Source: an uncultured Eubacteriales bacterium | GTDB lineage: Bacteria; Bacillota; Clostridia; Lachnospirales; Lachnospiraceae | DNA: 12,037 bases | Assembly (NCBI GenBank): GCA_902772745.1 | Contig: CACYBV010000186.1 | Span: 1-12,037 of the forward strand | Reading direction: 5' to 3' | Shown here: piece by piece, positions 6,338 to 12,037 of the stretch | How the letters are laid out: each line of letters starts with the position of its first letter | Position numbering within the stretch: the stretch's first letter is position 1 | The notes under the pieces: model-generated | Database searches by the model: none | What the model was told of the DNA's origin: nothing | Seen by the model: only the letters and a program-made list of their open reading frames with translations | Program-made: the position numbers and the translations under genes

Positions 6338-7615
6338 ATGAATCATCTGAATAAGAAATTTTTCTGTTTTCTGGCCCCGTTTCTGGCATCTGCTCTGCTC
6401 CTCGCTTCCTGCGGCATGAGCCCGTCCGAATCCGGCGCAAAAAACAATGCACCAAATCTCGCATCCGCAGGCACAAGCACATTCACAGAAAAGAATTCCT
6501 CTTCGGAAGCTGCCATTGAAACCAGTGCTTTCACCGACGCATTTTCCGACCGGGATCTCTCCGGAGAATACGAAGAGACCGAGTCCGTAACCGTCACCCT
6601 GAACGGTACGAAAGCCGAAGCTTCCGCTGATACCGTGCAGGTCAGCGGCAGTACCGTAACGATCACCGGTGCAGGCACATACATTCTCACCGGCACACTG
6701 GATGACGGAAGCGTCATTATAGACGCAGGCGAAGATGACAAGGTCCAGCTCGTACTTAAAGGCGTGAGCATCCGGTCGTCCGACTATGCGGCGATCTATG
6801 TCAGGCAGGCGGACAAAGTCTTTGTCACCCTTGCGGACGGAACCGAAAACTCCCTTGCAAACGGCGGAACTTTTACGCAGAAAGACGAGAATGAAGTGGA
6901 TGCCGTCGTCTTCGCCAAGGACGACATTACGTTAAACGGAACCGGTACGCTTCAAATCAGCTCCCCCGCCGGATCAGGTATCGTCGGAAAAGACGAAGTA
7001 ACGATCACAGACGGCGTCTATGAGATCACAGCAGACAAGAACGCAATTCGCGCAAAGGACAGTCTCGCCATCGCAGACGGAAGCTTTACGCTCCGTACCA
7101 ATGGAGACGGCCTGCATGCCGAAAACGGCGACGACGAAACCCTGGGCAGCATCTACATTGCCGGCGGCAGTTTCGTGATCGAAGCCGGGGATGACGCGGT
7201 TCATGCCACTACCCTGCTTCAGATTGACGGCGGCACCTTGGACATTACTGCAGCGGAAGGCCTGGAAGCGACATACATTCTGGTCAATGACGGTGATATT
7301 CGAATCGCCGCTTCCGACGACGGCGTCAATGCAGCACACAAATCCTCTGTTTACACACCAACTTTTGAGATGAACGGCGGAACCCTGACGGTTGACATGG
7401 GCGCCGGAGACACCGACGGCATTGATTCCAACGGAAATATCCGGGTCAACGGCGGAACAATCAGCGTAACCGGCCAGTCCGCTTTCGATTACGACGGCTC
7501 CGCCCAGTACAGCGGCGGCACGATTATTGTGAACGGCCAGACAGTCAATTCCATCCCCAACCAGATGATGGGCGGGGGCGGTTTCGGCGGAGGCATGAAG
7601 GGCGGCAGGCGCTGA
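6338..7615 (+). CDS. Cell-surface lipoprotein of the Cthe_2159/DUF4353 carbohydrate-binding beta-helix type (425 aa)
   Basis: An exported lipoprotein: basic N-terminus, hydrophobic stretch and lipobox LASC with lipidated Cys25, then a Ser/Ala/Asn-rich linker to about residue 75. The rest is built from short beta-strand turns. A conserved entry reads VTVTLNGTKA...VTITGAGTYILTGTLDDGSVIID, followed by repeating turns rich in Gly/Asp with DG(V/L)xA-type motifs (GDGLHA, DDAVHA, DDGVNA, TDGIDS). This fits the right-handed parallel beta-helix described for Cthe_2159, a calcium-dependent polygalacturonate binder; no lyase active site can be claimed. The C-terminus is an odd low-complexity tail of Gly and Met ending in basic residues (from about 413: MMGGGGFGGGMKGGRR). 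ATG 6338 has GGAGGAT (6323-6328) at 9 nt. It lies directly behind the two-component system, with its own boxed promoter and a strong terminator. Binding target here is unknown. Confidence 0.85.
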   Translation: MNHLNKKFFCFLAPFLASALLLASCGMSPSESGAKNNAPNLASAGTSTFTEKNSSSEAAIETSAFTDAFSDRDLSGEYEETESVTVTLNGTKAEASADTVQVSGSTVTITGAGTYILTGTLDDGSVIIDAGEDDKVQLVLKGVSIRSSDYAAIYVRQADKVFVTLADGTENSLANGGTFTQKDENEVDAVVFAKDDITLNGTGTLQISSPAGSGIVGKDEVTITDGVYEITADKNAIRAKDSLAIADGSFTLRTNGDGLHAENGDDETLGSIYIAGGSFVIEAGDDAVHATTLLQIDGGTLDITAAEGLEATYILVNDGDIRIAASDDGVNAAHKSSVYTPTFEMNGGTLTVDMGAGDTDGIDSNGNIRVNGGTISVTGQSAFDYDGSAQYSGGTIIVNGQTVNSIPNQMMGGGGFGGGMKGGRR

Positions 7616-7671
7616 TACAGTCAAGGATGCATGGCCCTCATCCAAACAGCAGGACCCTGATGTAAAAAAGT

Positions 7672-7717
7672 AAAGCCACAGATTTTCACATGCTTTTCTG
7701 AAAATCTGTGGCTTTTT
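7672..7717. terminator. Bidirectional rho-independent terminator
   Basis: A perfect 17-bp stem, AAAGCCACAGATTTTCA (7672-7688) with TGAAAATCTGTGGCTTT (7699-7715), and a 10-nt loop. It is followed by T residues on the plus strand, serving the lipoprotein gene. The A-rich left flank (AAAAAAGTAAAG) gives a U-run for transcripts arriving on the minus strand from the GT2 gene. The remaining 7718-7850 holds no gene that I can support. Confidence 0.93.
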
Positions 7718-7850
7718 GCAATACAGGTTCTTAAGCGAATCTTTATTCCCGGAGTCTGTTTCTCCTCGCCGCTTCATAAGCACCGCTCAAGGTTATATTT
7801 TCGGATTTTCTTTTTTTCGGTTCTCCGGCCCTCATTAATTCCGTAAACTC

Positions 7851-9113
7851 CTAAAAATTCTCCTCGATCCGGTCCGCAGACAGTGCAAGTTTATGATGGA
7901 TCGGCTTCCACTGAACCTTGCAGAACAGAGCCTGGATCGAAATCGGCATGAAGGTGAACATGAACAGCGGGAAAGTGAAGCTGTAGAGGATTTTTTTCGG
8001 CGTTGATGTGTGGATGTATTTCCACTCGCTGATCATTGTAATGAATCCGATCGCGAACAGTCCCGCGTAGCCGAAAAGAATCGCCTTCACAAGCGGCATA
8101 ACAATTTCAAGGATACCGGCTTTGGCCACAATCATGGAAACCATATTCACAATGTTGACGACAAGGCCGATACAGGCCATAAGGATCGGGGGAATCGTAT
8201 TCATCAGGATATCGTAAGCGGCAAAACGCGTCGGAAGCCCTTTTTTGAAAATGCATTTCAGGAGCTTTCCCCCGTATTTTGCCAGCATCTGGAGATATCC
8301 GCGGGACCAGCGCAGCCGCTGCCGCCAGGACTGGCGGAATTCGTCCGGCTGTTCATCATAAAGCATCGCTTCCCTGCAGAAACCGATCTTGTAGCCGTCA
8401 CTGACAACCCTCGAGGTGAACTCGAGGTCCTCTGTCAGCGTGAAGAAATTCCATCCGCCGTAGCGCTCCAGAAGTTCCCTCGCCACACAGAAACCGGTTC
8501 CGCCGATCGCAGAACTGGATCCTACAAGGCAGCGCGGATAATTCAGGTACCGTGTTTCCCGCAGGAACCACAGCCCGACACCGGCCGTCAGCCAGTTATC
8601 ACCGAAGTTCTTGGAATTCCTGTAGCCGGTCACAATCTTGTATCCGTCGGAGAAATAACGGTTCATTTCCGTAAAGTAATTCTCCCTGATCACATTGTCC
8701 GCATCAAAGATGAAAAAACCGTCGTACCGCGAGAATAAACCGTCTTCTTTCAGATTCTCGATCAGGTCGTGCATGACAAAGCCTTTCCCGATTTTCTCGA
8801 GATTATGGCGCTCATAAACTTTCGCCCCGGCTTTTTCTGCGGCTTCTGCAGTACGGTCCGTACAGTTGTCCGCCATCACATAGATGTCAATCAGCTCCCC
8901 CGGATAGTCCTGTTTCTTTATGCTTTCAATCAGAAGCGGAATAACCACCTCTTCGTTCCTGGCGGCGATCAGTACTGCATAGCGATGCAGTTCCGCAGGT
9001 TTGTGGGCTTTCGGTTTCTTAAACCATGAAATGGGAATATAAACCGCCTGGTAACAACAGCACACGAAAAATGCGACCATAATCGCCAGGTTGATCCAAT
9101 CAATAACTTTCAC
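7851..9113 (-). CDS. Membrane-bound processive family 2 glycosyltransferase (420 aa)
   Basis: A GT-A fold glycosyltransferase of the cellulose/hyaluronan synthase-like GT2 group. It transfers sugars from a nucleotide sugar and probably extrudes the polymer. One N-terminal membrane segment lies at about 7-29. The catalytic domain has ARNEE (51-55), D82 in MADNC, the metal-binding DAD (137-139), the catalytic TEDLE (E228, D229) and the processivity motif QRLRW (265-269). Several C-terminal membrane segments follow (about 303-332, 338-364, 376-398). The sugar cannot be read from sequence. The start is GTG (9113-9111), with GGAGG (9123-9119) 5 nt upstream. It lies 35 nt after the rsmI stop with no hairpin between, so it may be transcribed with that operon. 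It converges on the beta-helix lipoprotein gene, and a functional link to it is possible but not shown. No PilZ domain or BcsB-like partner is present. Confidence 0.92.
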   Translation of the reverse strand: MKVIDWINLAIMVAFFVCCCYQAVYIPISWFKKPKAHKPAELHRYAVLIAARNEEVVIPLLIESIKKQDYPGELIDIYVMADNCTDRTAEAAEKAGAKVYERHNLEKIGKGFVMHDLIENLKEDGLFSRYDGFFIFDADNVIRENYFTEMNRYFSDGYKIVTGYRNSKNFGDNWLTAGVGLWFLRETRYLNYPRCLVGSSSAIGGTGFCVARELLERYGGWNFFTLTEDLEFTSRVVSDGYKIGFCREAMLYDEQPDEFRQSWRQRLRWSRGYLQMLAKYGGKLLKCIFKKGLPTRFAAYDILMNTIPPILMACIGLVVNIVNMVSMIVAKAGILEIVMPLVKAILFGYAGLFAIGFITMISEWKYIHTSTPKKILYSFTFPLFMFTFMPISIQALFCKVQWKPIHHKLALSADRIEENF

Positions 9114-9148
9114 AAATTCCTCCGTGAAACCGGCTTCATGCCGTGGTT

Positions 9149-9988
9149 TTACTGGTTCAATGCTTTATAGACTTCTCTTTTCGTCAGTCCCCGTTCCTTT
9201 GCGACCCGCTTCATCGCCTCCATCCGGTCCATGCCCTGATCGAGGAAGCTTTGCAGATGCGAAGAAAGCGGGAGTTCAGAGAAAGCCTCCTGCGCTTCCT
9301 TTTCAAGCGACGCGATCGAGCGCCCTTCTATAACAAGCACATATTCACCGCGGGGTTCGTTTTTTTCATAGTACCTTGCGGCGCCTTCGATTGTGGTTCG
9401 AAACACCTGCTCATGAAGCTTGGTCAGTTCTTTGCAGACGGCGATTTTGCGGTCGCCGAGTACCGAGAGCAGCAGCTCCAGTGTCTTCAGAAGATGATGC
9501 GGCGCCTCATAGAAAACCAGCGTTGCGGTGTCGTTTTTCAGATTTTCCAGGATTGCCGTACGTTCTTTCTTTTCTGCGGGCAGGAAGCCTTCGAAGCGGA
9601 AGCGCCGTGTCGGAAGTCCGGACACCACAAGCGCCGAGATGCAGGCACAGGCACCGGGAACGGAACTGACTTCGATGCCCCGCTCAATGCATTTTGCCGC
9701 AAGGACTTCTCCGGGGTCTGAAATCCCGGGGGTTCCGGCATCCGTGATGCAGGCGACATCTGTCCCTGAAAGGATCTTTTCCACAAGCTCCTCTGCCTTA
9801 TCGTAGCGGTTGTATTCGTGATATGAGGTCATCGGCGTGCGGATTTCGAAATGATTCAGCAGTCTGATGCTGTTTCTGGTATCCTCCGCTGCGATCAGGC
9901 CTACACTCTTCAGGATTTCAATGCAGCGCGGCGTCATATCCTGAAGATTCCCGATCGGTGTCGCACATAAATACAGTTTTCCGGGCAT
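9149..9988 (-). CDS. rsmI: 16S rRNA (cytidine1402-2'-O)-methyltransferase (279 aa)
   Basis: SAM-dependent tetrapyrrole-methylase-fold enzyme that 2'-O-methylates C1402 in the decoding centre of 16S rRNA. Signature motifs are present in order: ATPIGNLQDMT (9-19), AEDTR (34-38), ITDAGTPGISDPG (81-93), SVPGACACISAL (109-120) and FEGFLP (132-137), then LVFYEAPHHLLKTL. Length is normal for the family. The ATG at 9988-9986 starts the canonical MPGKLYLCATPIG; its GGGGA (10005-10001) is rather far upstream. It is the last housekeeping gene of the holB-ricT-trmN6-rsmI series, 46 nt after trmN6. That gap contains a small inverted repeat AAACGAT-N5-ATCGTTT (10018-10036) overlapping the trmN6 stop codon. 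Confidence 0.97.
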   Translation of the reverse strand: MPGKLYLCATPIGNLQDMTPRCIEILKSVGLIAAEDTRNSIRLLNHFEIRTPMTSYHEYNRYDKAEELVEKILSGTDVACITDAGTPGISDPGEVLAAKCIERGIEVSSVPGACACISALVVSGLPTRRFRFEGFLPAEKKERTAILENLKNDTATLVFYEAPHHLLKTLELLLSVLGDRKIAVCKELTKLHEQVFRTTIEGAARYYEKNEPRGEYVLVIEGRSIASLEKEAQEAFSELPLSSHLQSFLDQGMDRMEAMKRVAKERGLTKREVYKALNQ

Positions 9989-10034
9989 GTTATCCGAGTC
10001 TCCCCGATTAATCCGGCAAACGATTCTGTATCGT

Positions 10035-10778
10035 TTACCTTAATTGCTCATTATAATAGATATCCCGGACCTTTTCCGTATATACCCCGGGCGTTTCATG
10101 AACCAGGATCGGCGCCTCCACAAGAAGCGCATTCCTGCCGCCGCGAATTCCGGAAATCAGCACCATTGTCGCCTCGCGGTCTTTGTTCGGGTGGACCAGG
10201 ATCATCCGTTCCGGCTGCAGACGGTATTCCTGCATCAGACCCATAATCTCCGGAAGCCTTCCGGGCCGGTGAATCATATAGAAGCGTCCGCCGGGACGAA
10301 GCAGTTTTGCCGCTTCCCTGAGCACATCCGAGAGCTCCAGCAGGATCTCGTGCCGTGCGACCGCGATGCTCATGTCGGGATTTTTCAGGCCGACATTATG
10401 CTTCATGTACGGCGGATTGACGGTCACCACATCGTATCCGCTTTTCGGAAAAAGCGAAGAAGCCTCCTTTACGTCCCCCGCGGCAAAACGGATGTGGTCT
10501 TCCGCCTCATTCAGCGCTGCCGAACGCTGCGCCATCTCAACCATGTCTTCCTGGATTTCCAGGCCGGTGTAGTCTCCGCAGGCGTTCCTTGCATCCATCA
10601 GGATCGGCACAACACCGGATCCGGAGCACAGGTCCATCACTTTTTCCCTGGGCTTCACCTGCGCGAACCACGCAAGAAGCGCCGCATCGATCCCGAAACA
10701 GAATTTTGTTTCATTCTGAATGATCCGATAGCCGCGCCGCATCAGATCGTCAATCCGCTCATGCTCCCGAAGCGTCAT
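10035..10778 (-). CDS. trmN6: tRNA1(Val) (adenine37-N6)-methyltransferase-type enzyme (247 aa)
   Basis: Class I SAM-dependent methyltransferase of the TrmN6/YfiC (Bacillus YabB) group. The N-terminus, MTLREHERIDDLMRRGYRIIQ, then FCFGIDAALLAWF, is typical. The SAM-binding motif DLCSGSGVVPIL is at 49-60, the acidic residue ending strand 2 is in GLEIQ, and the N6-adenine catalytic motif NPPY is at 121-124. ATG 10778 is chosen over the longer open frame to 11063 because it gives the conserved N-terminus, has AAGGAT (10792-10787) at 8 nt, and leaves a 20-nt overlap with the end of ricT. The substrate is inferred from E. coli TrmN6; in Bacillota the exact target is less certain. Confidence 0.93.
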   Translation of the reverse strand: MTLREHERIDDLMRRGYRIIQNETKFCFGIDAALLAWFAQVKPREKVMDLCSGSGVVPILMDARNACGDYTGLEIQEDMVEMAQRSAALNEAEDHIRFAAGDVKEASSLFPKSGYDVVTVNPPYMKHNVGLKNPDMSIAVARHEILLELSDVLREAAKLLRPGGRFYMIHRPGRLPEIMGLMQEYRLQPERMILVHPNKDREATMVLISGIRGGRNALLVEAPILVHETPGVYTEKVRDIYYNEQLR

Positions 10779-11817
10779 TGTCCTGATCCTTCCGACGGTC
10801 CGGCCTGTTCTTTCGGTCTGCGTGTTTTTCCTGCCACGGGCCCCGGTTCCGGCGTTCCCTGCCGTCCGAGCCGCGGTTATCGCGTCCGTTCTGTGCCCGT
10901 CCGCCTTTCTGGGGCTTTTCCGTTTGTTCCGACGGTTTTTCCGACGCTTCTCCGTCCTGCGGGCCGGTCTGATCTTCCGCTTCCTTCTTATCGCGCTTCT
11001 TTGGCGTAAAACGCAGCTCTTCCACCTGGTACTCGCGGACTTCCTTGTCATCATCCTGGTCATCCGACAGCACGACCGAGACCCTCTGCCTGAGAACGTC
11101 CACCGCCGAAACCACGCCCGAATTCCCCTCAGGTGTCCGGACCCGTGAATTCACCGAAGGAAGCTGCGAATTCAGATATTCATACGTGTCTTCCTCATTT
11201 TTGAGGCAGCACATCAGCCTTCCGCAGATTCCGGAGATTTTCGCGGAATTCAGCGACAGATTCTGCTCCTTCGCCATCCGGATCGATACCGGGACAAAAT
11301 CCGTAAGCCAGGTTGCGCAGCAAAGCTCCCGGCCGCAGATTCCGATGCCCCCAAGAAGCTTGGTCTCGTCGCGCACGCCGACCTGCCGAAGTTCGATCCG
11401 TGTACGGAAAATGCTCGCAAGATCCTTTACAAGCTCCCTGAAGTCCACGCGGCCGTCCGCGGTAAAATAAAAAGTCAGTTTCGTCCGGTCAAATGCGTAC
11501 TCTGAGCGGATCAGCTTCATCTGAAGACCGCGGTCCGCGATCTTCTGCTTGCAGATCCGAACAGCATCCTGCTCGTTTTTACGGTTCAGCTTCAGCTGGT
11601 CAAAGTCGTCCTCGTCCGCAATCCTTATGATGGGCCGAAGTTCGCCGACGACCTGGTCTTCTTCAATTTCCGTATTCGGAATCACGACGCTCGCGCACTC
11701 GATGCCCTGCGCCGTCTCCACGATCACGGAGTCGCCGCGGCGCAGTTCATTGCCCCGCGGATCAAAATAATAGCACTTCACCTGGTGCCTGAATTTCACA
11801 CCGATTACGGTTACCAT
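10759..11817 (-). CDS. ricT: RicT/YaaT, PSP1-domain regulator of RNase Y processing (352 aa)
   Basis: In Bacillus subtilis RicT joins RicA and RicF in a Fe-S complex that steers RNase Y cleavage and supports sporulation and competence phosphorelay. The start MVTVIGVKFRHQVKCYYFDP, the PSP1 region around 60-145 and two Cys clusters, CGRELCC (C161, C166, C167) and CGRLMCC (C198, C203, C204), are diagnostic; these cysteines are the probable Fe-S ligands. From about 272 to 352 there is a low-complexity, highly charged tail rich in Lys, Arg, Glu, Asp, Gly and Asn, likely disordered and longer than the B. subtilis protein's end. ATG 11817 has GAGGT (11828-11824) at 6 nt. It lies 50 nt after holB. 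The DnaA inhibitor gene yabA, which follows yaaT in Bacillus, is absent; trmN6 follows directly. Confidence 0.96.
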   Translation of the reverse strand: MVTVIGVKFRHQVKCYYFDPRGNELRRGDSVIVETAQGIECASVVIPNTEIEEDQVVGELRPIIRIADEDDFDQLKLNRKNEQDAVRICKQKIADRGLQMKLIRSEYAFDRTKLTFYFTADGRVDFRELVKDLASIFRTRIELRQVGVRDETKLLGGIGICGRELCCATWLTDFVPVSIRMAKEQNLSLNSAKISGICGRLMCCLKNEEDTYEYLNSQLPSVNSRVRTPEGNSGVVSAVDVLRQRVSVVLSDDQDDDKEVREYQVEELRFTPKKRDKKEAEDQTGPQDGEASEKPSEQTEKPQKGGRAQNGRDNRGSDGRERRNRGPWQEKHADRKNRPDRRKDQDNDASGA

Positions 11818-11867
11818 TTATCTACCTCATTCTGTCTCGATTCTCTGCCCTGTCTCATTTTTGCCGT

Positions 11868-12037
11868 TCAAATCCGTTTTACAGCTTTTTTCTGCATGAG
11901 GACCAGCATCTCCAGACTGATTTCTGTATTGACATTCTGTTCCAGGCGCCGCCTGGTTTCATGAACTTCCTGAATGCACCGGCTGACTGCTTCGTTTTCC
12001 ATCTTTTCCGCCAGCATGCGGACGGTGTTTTTCTCCC
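11868..12037 (-). CDS. holB: DNA polymerase III subunit delta' (C-terminal 55 residues only)
   Basis: Partial gene entering from the right edge. The visible end reads ...VHETRRRLEQNVNTEISLEMLVLM, the typical final helix of clamp-loader delta/delta' subunits (the Arg-rich run, LEQNVN, then LE.L). The stop is TGA at 11870-11868. The position directly before ricT matches the tmk...holB-yaaT order of Bacillota and separates it from holA. It contains a 15-bp imperfect palindrome, CCAGGCG-C-CGCCTGG (11943-11957), inside coding sequence, probably without meaning. Confidence 0.85.
   Translation of the reverse strand, partial: EKNTVRMLAEKMENEAVSRCIQEVHETRRRLEQNVNTEISLEMLVLMQKKAVKRI

Noticed and set aside
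2563..7615. Reading the cluster as an antiphage defence or mobile island
   Set aside because: No nuclease, toxin, transposase, integrase or flanking repeat was seen; the terminators and promoters indicate resident chromosomal genes. The tRNA-Cys 3' end is not duplicated elsewhere in the window as an attachment site.
6974..7783. Minus-strand frame opposite the lipoprotein gene, starting beyond its terminator
   Set aside because: It would have to read through the perfect 17-bp terminator stem and is antisense to a gene with a clear signal peptide and ribosome binding site.
10018..10036. AAACGAT-N5-ATCGTTT hairpin between trmN6 and rsmI as a terminator
   Set aside because: Only 7 bp, AT-rich, no U-run on the minus strand; the genes are most likely cotranscribed.
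10044..11009. Long plus-strand frame opposite trmN6 and ricT
   Set aside because: Antisense to two clearly real genes, with no ribosome binding site or recognisable domain.
11943..11957. CCAGGCG-C-CGCCTGG palindrome as a terminator or operator
   Set aside because: It lies inside the holB coding region, has no T-run, and encodes the conserved Arg-rich ETRRRLEQ segment.

Overview
The window looks like chromosomal DNA of an anaerobic Bacillota of class Clostridia, possibly a Lachnospiraceae relative, with GC content somewhat above 50% by eye. The taxonomic signs are a SCIFF (six cysteines in forty-five residues) peptide with its radical SAM maturase, a CIRCE-controlled small heat-shock gene, a low-GC-Gram-positive style holB-ricT-trmN6-rsmI operon, strong AGGAGG ribosome binding sites and GTG starts. 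No transposase, phage gene, CRISPR array or rRNA was seen.

Layout. (1) 1-386: the 5' part of an hsp20-type chaperone gene on the minus strand, with a sigma-A promoter overlapped by a CIRCE operator. (2) 387-2310: the minus-strand ranthipeptide (SCIFF) locus, scfA precursor then scfB maturase, from a promoter at 2282-2310. (3) 2357-2541: a tRNA-Cys(GCA) on the plus strand with its own promoter, divergent from scfA, ending at a bidirectional terminator. (4) 2563-7715: an accessory cluster with a divergent control centre. On the minus strand are a VTC-type (polyphosphate polymerase-like) protein and a DUF4956 membrane protein, overlapping by 8 nt. On the plus strand are an OmpR-type response regulator and a HAMP histidine kinase, overlapping by 4 nt, followed by a lipoprotein resembling the Cthe_2159/DUF4353 parallel beta-helix carbohydrate-binding family. 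(5) 7851-9113: a membrane-bound processive GT2 glycosyltransferase, minus strand. (6) 9149-12037: the conserved operon holB (3' end only), ricT, trmN6 and rsmI, all minus strand; the GT2 gene sits 35 nt behind rsmI and may be its tail.

How the genes may work together. The most interesting unit is region 4. A 30-bp box, 23/30 identical between copies, lies in front of both the VTC-DUF4956 operon (4036-4065, minus strand) and the beta-helix lipoprotein gene (6247-6276, plus strand). Each copy sits where the -35 element should be, 17-18 bp before a -10. A weaker third copy precedes the regulator's own promoter. This suggests that the two-component system directly switches on the VTC protein, DUF4956 and the beta-helix lipoprotein as one regulon, perhaps a cell-surface or matrix system. 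To my knowledge this gene set has no assigned function as a unit.

The SCIFF peptide is also notable. It has Gly where, as I recall, the thioether-accepting Thr lies in characterised SCIFF peptides, and its maturase carries an additional Cys-rich C-terminal tail.
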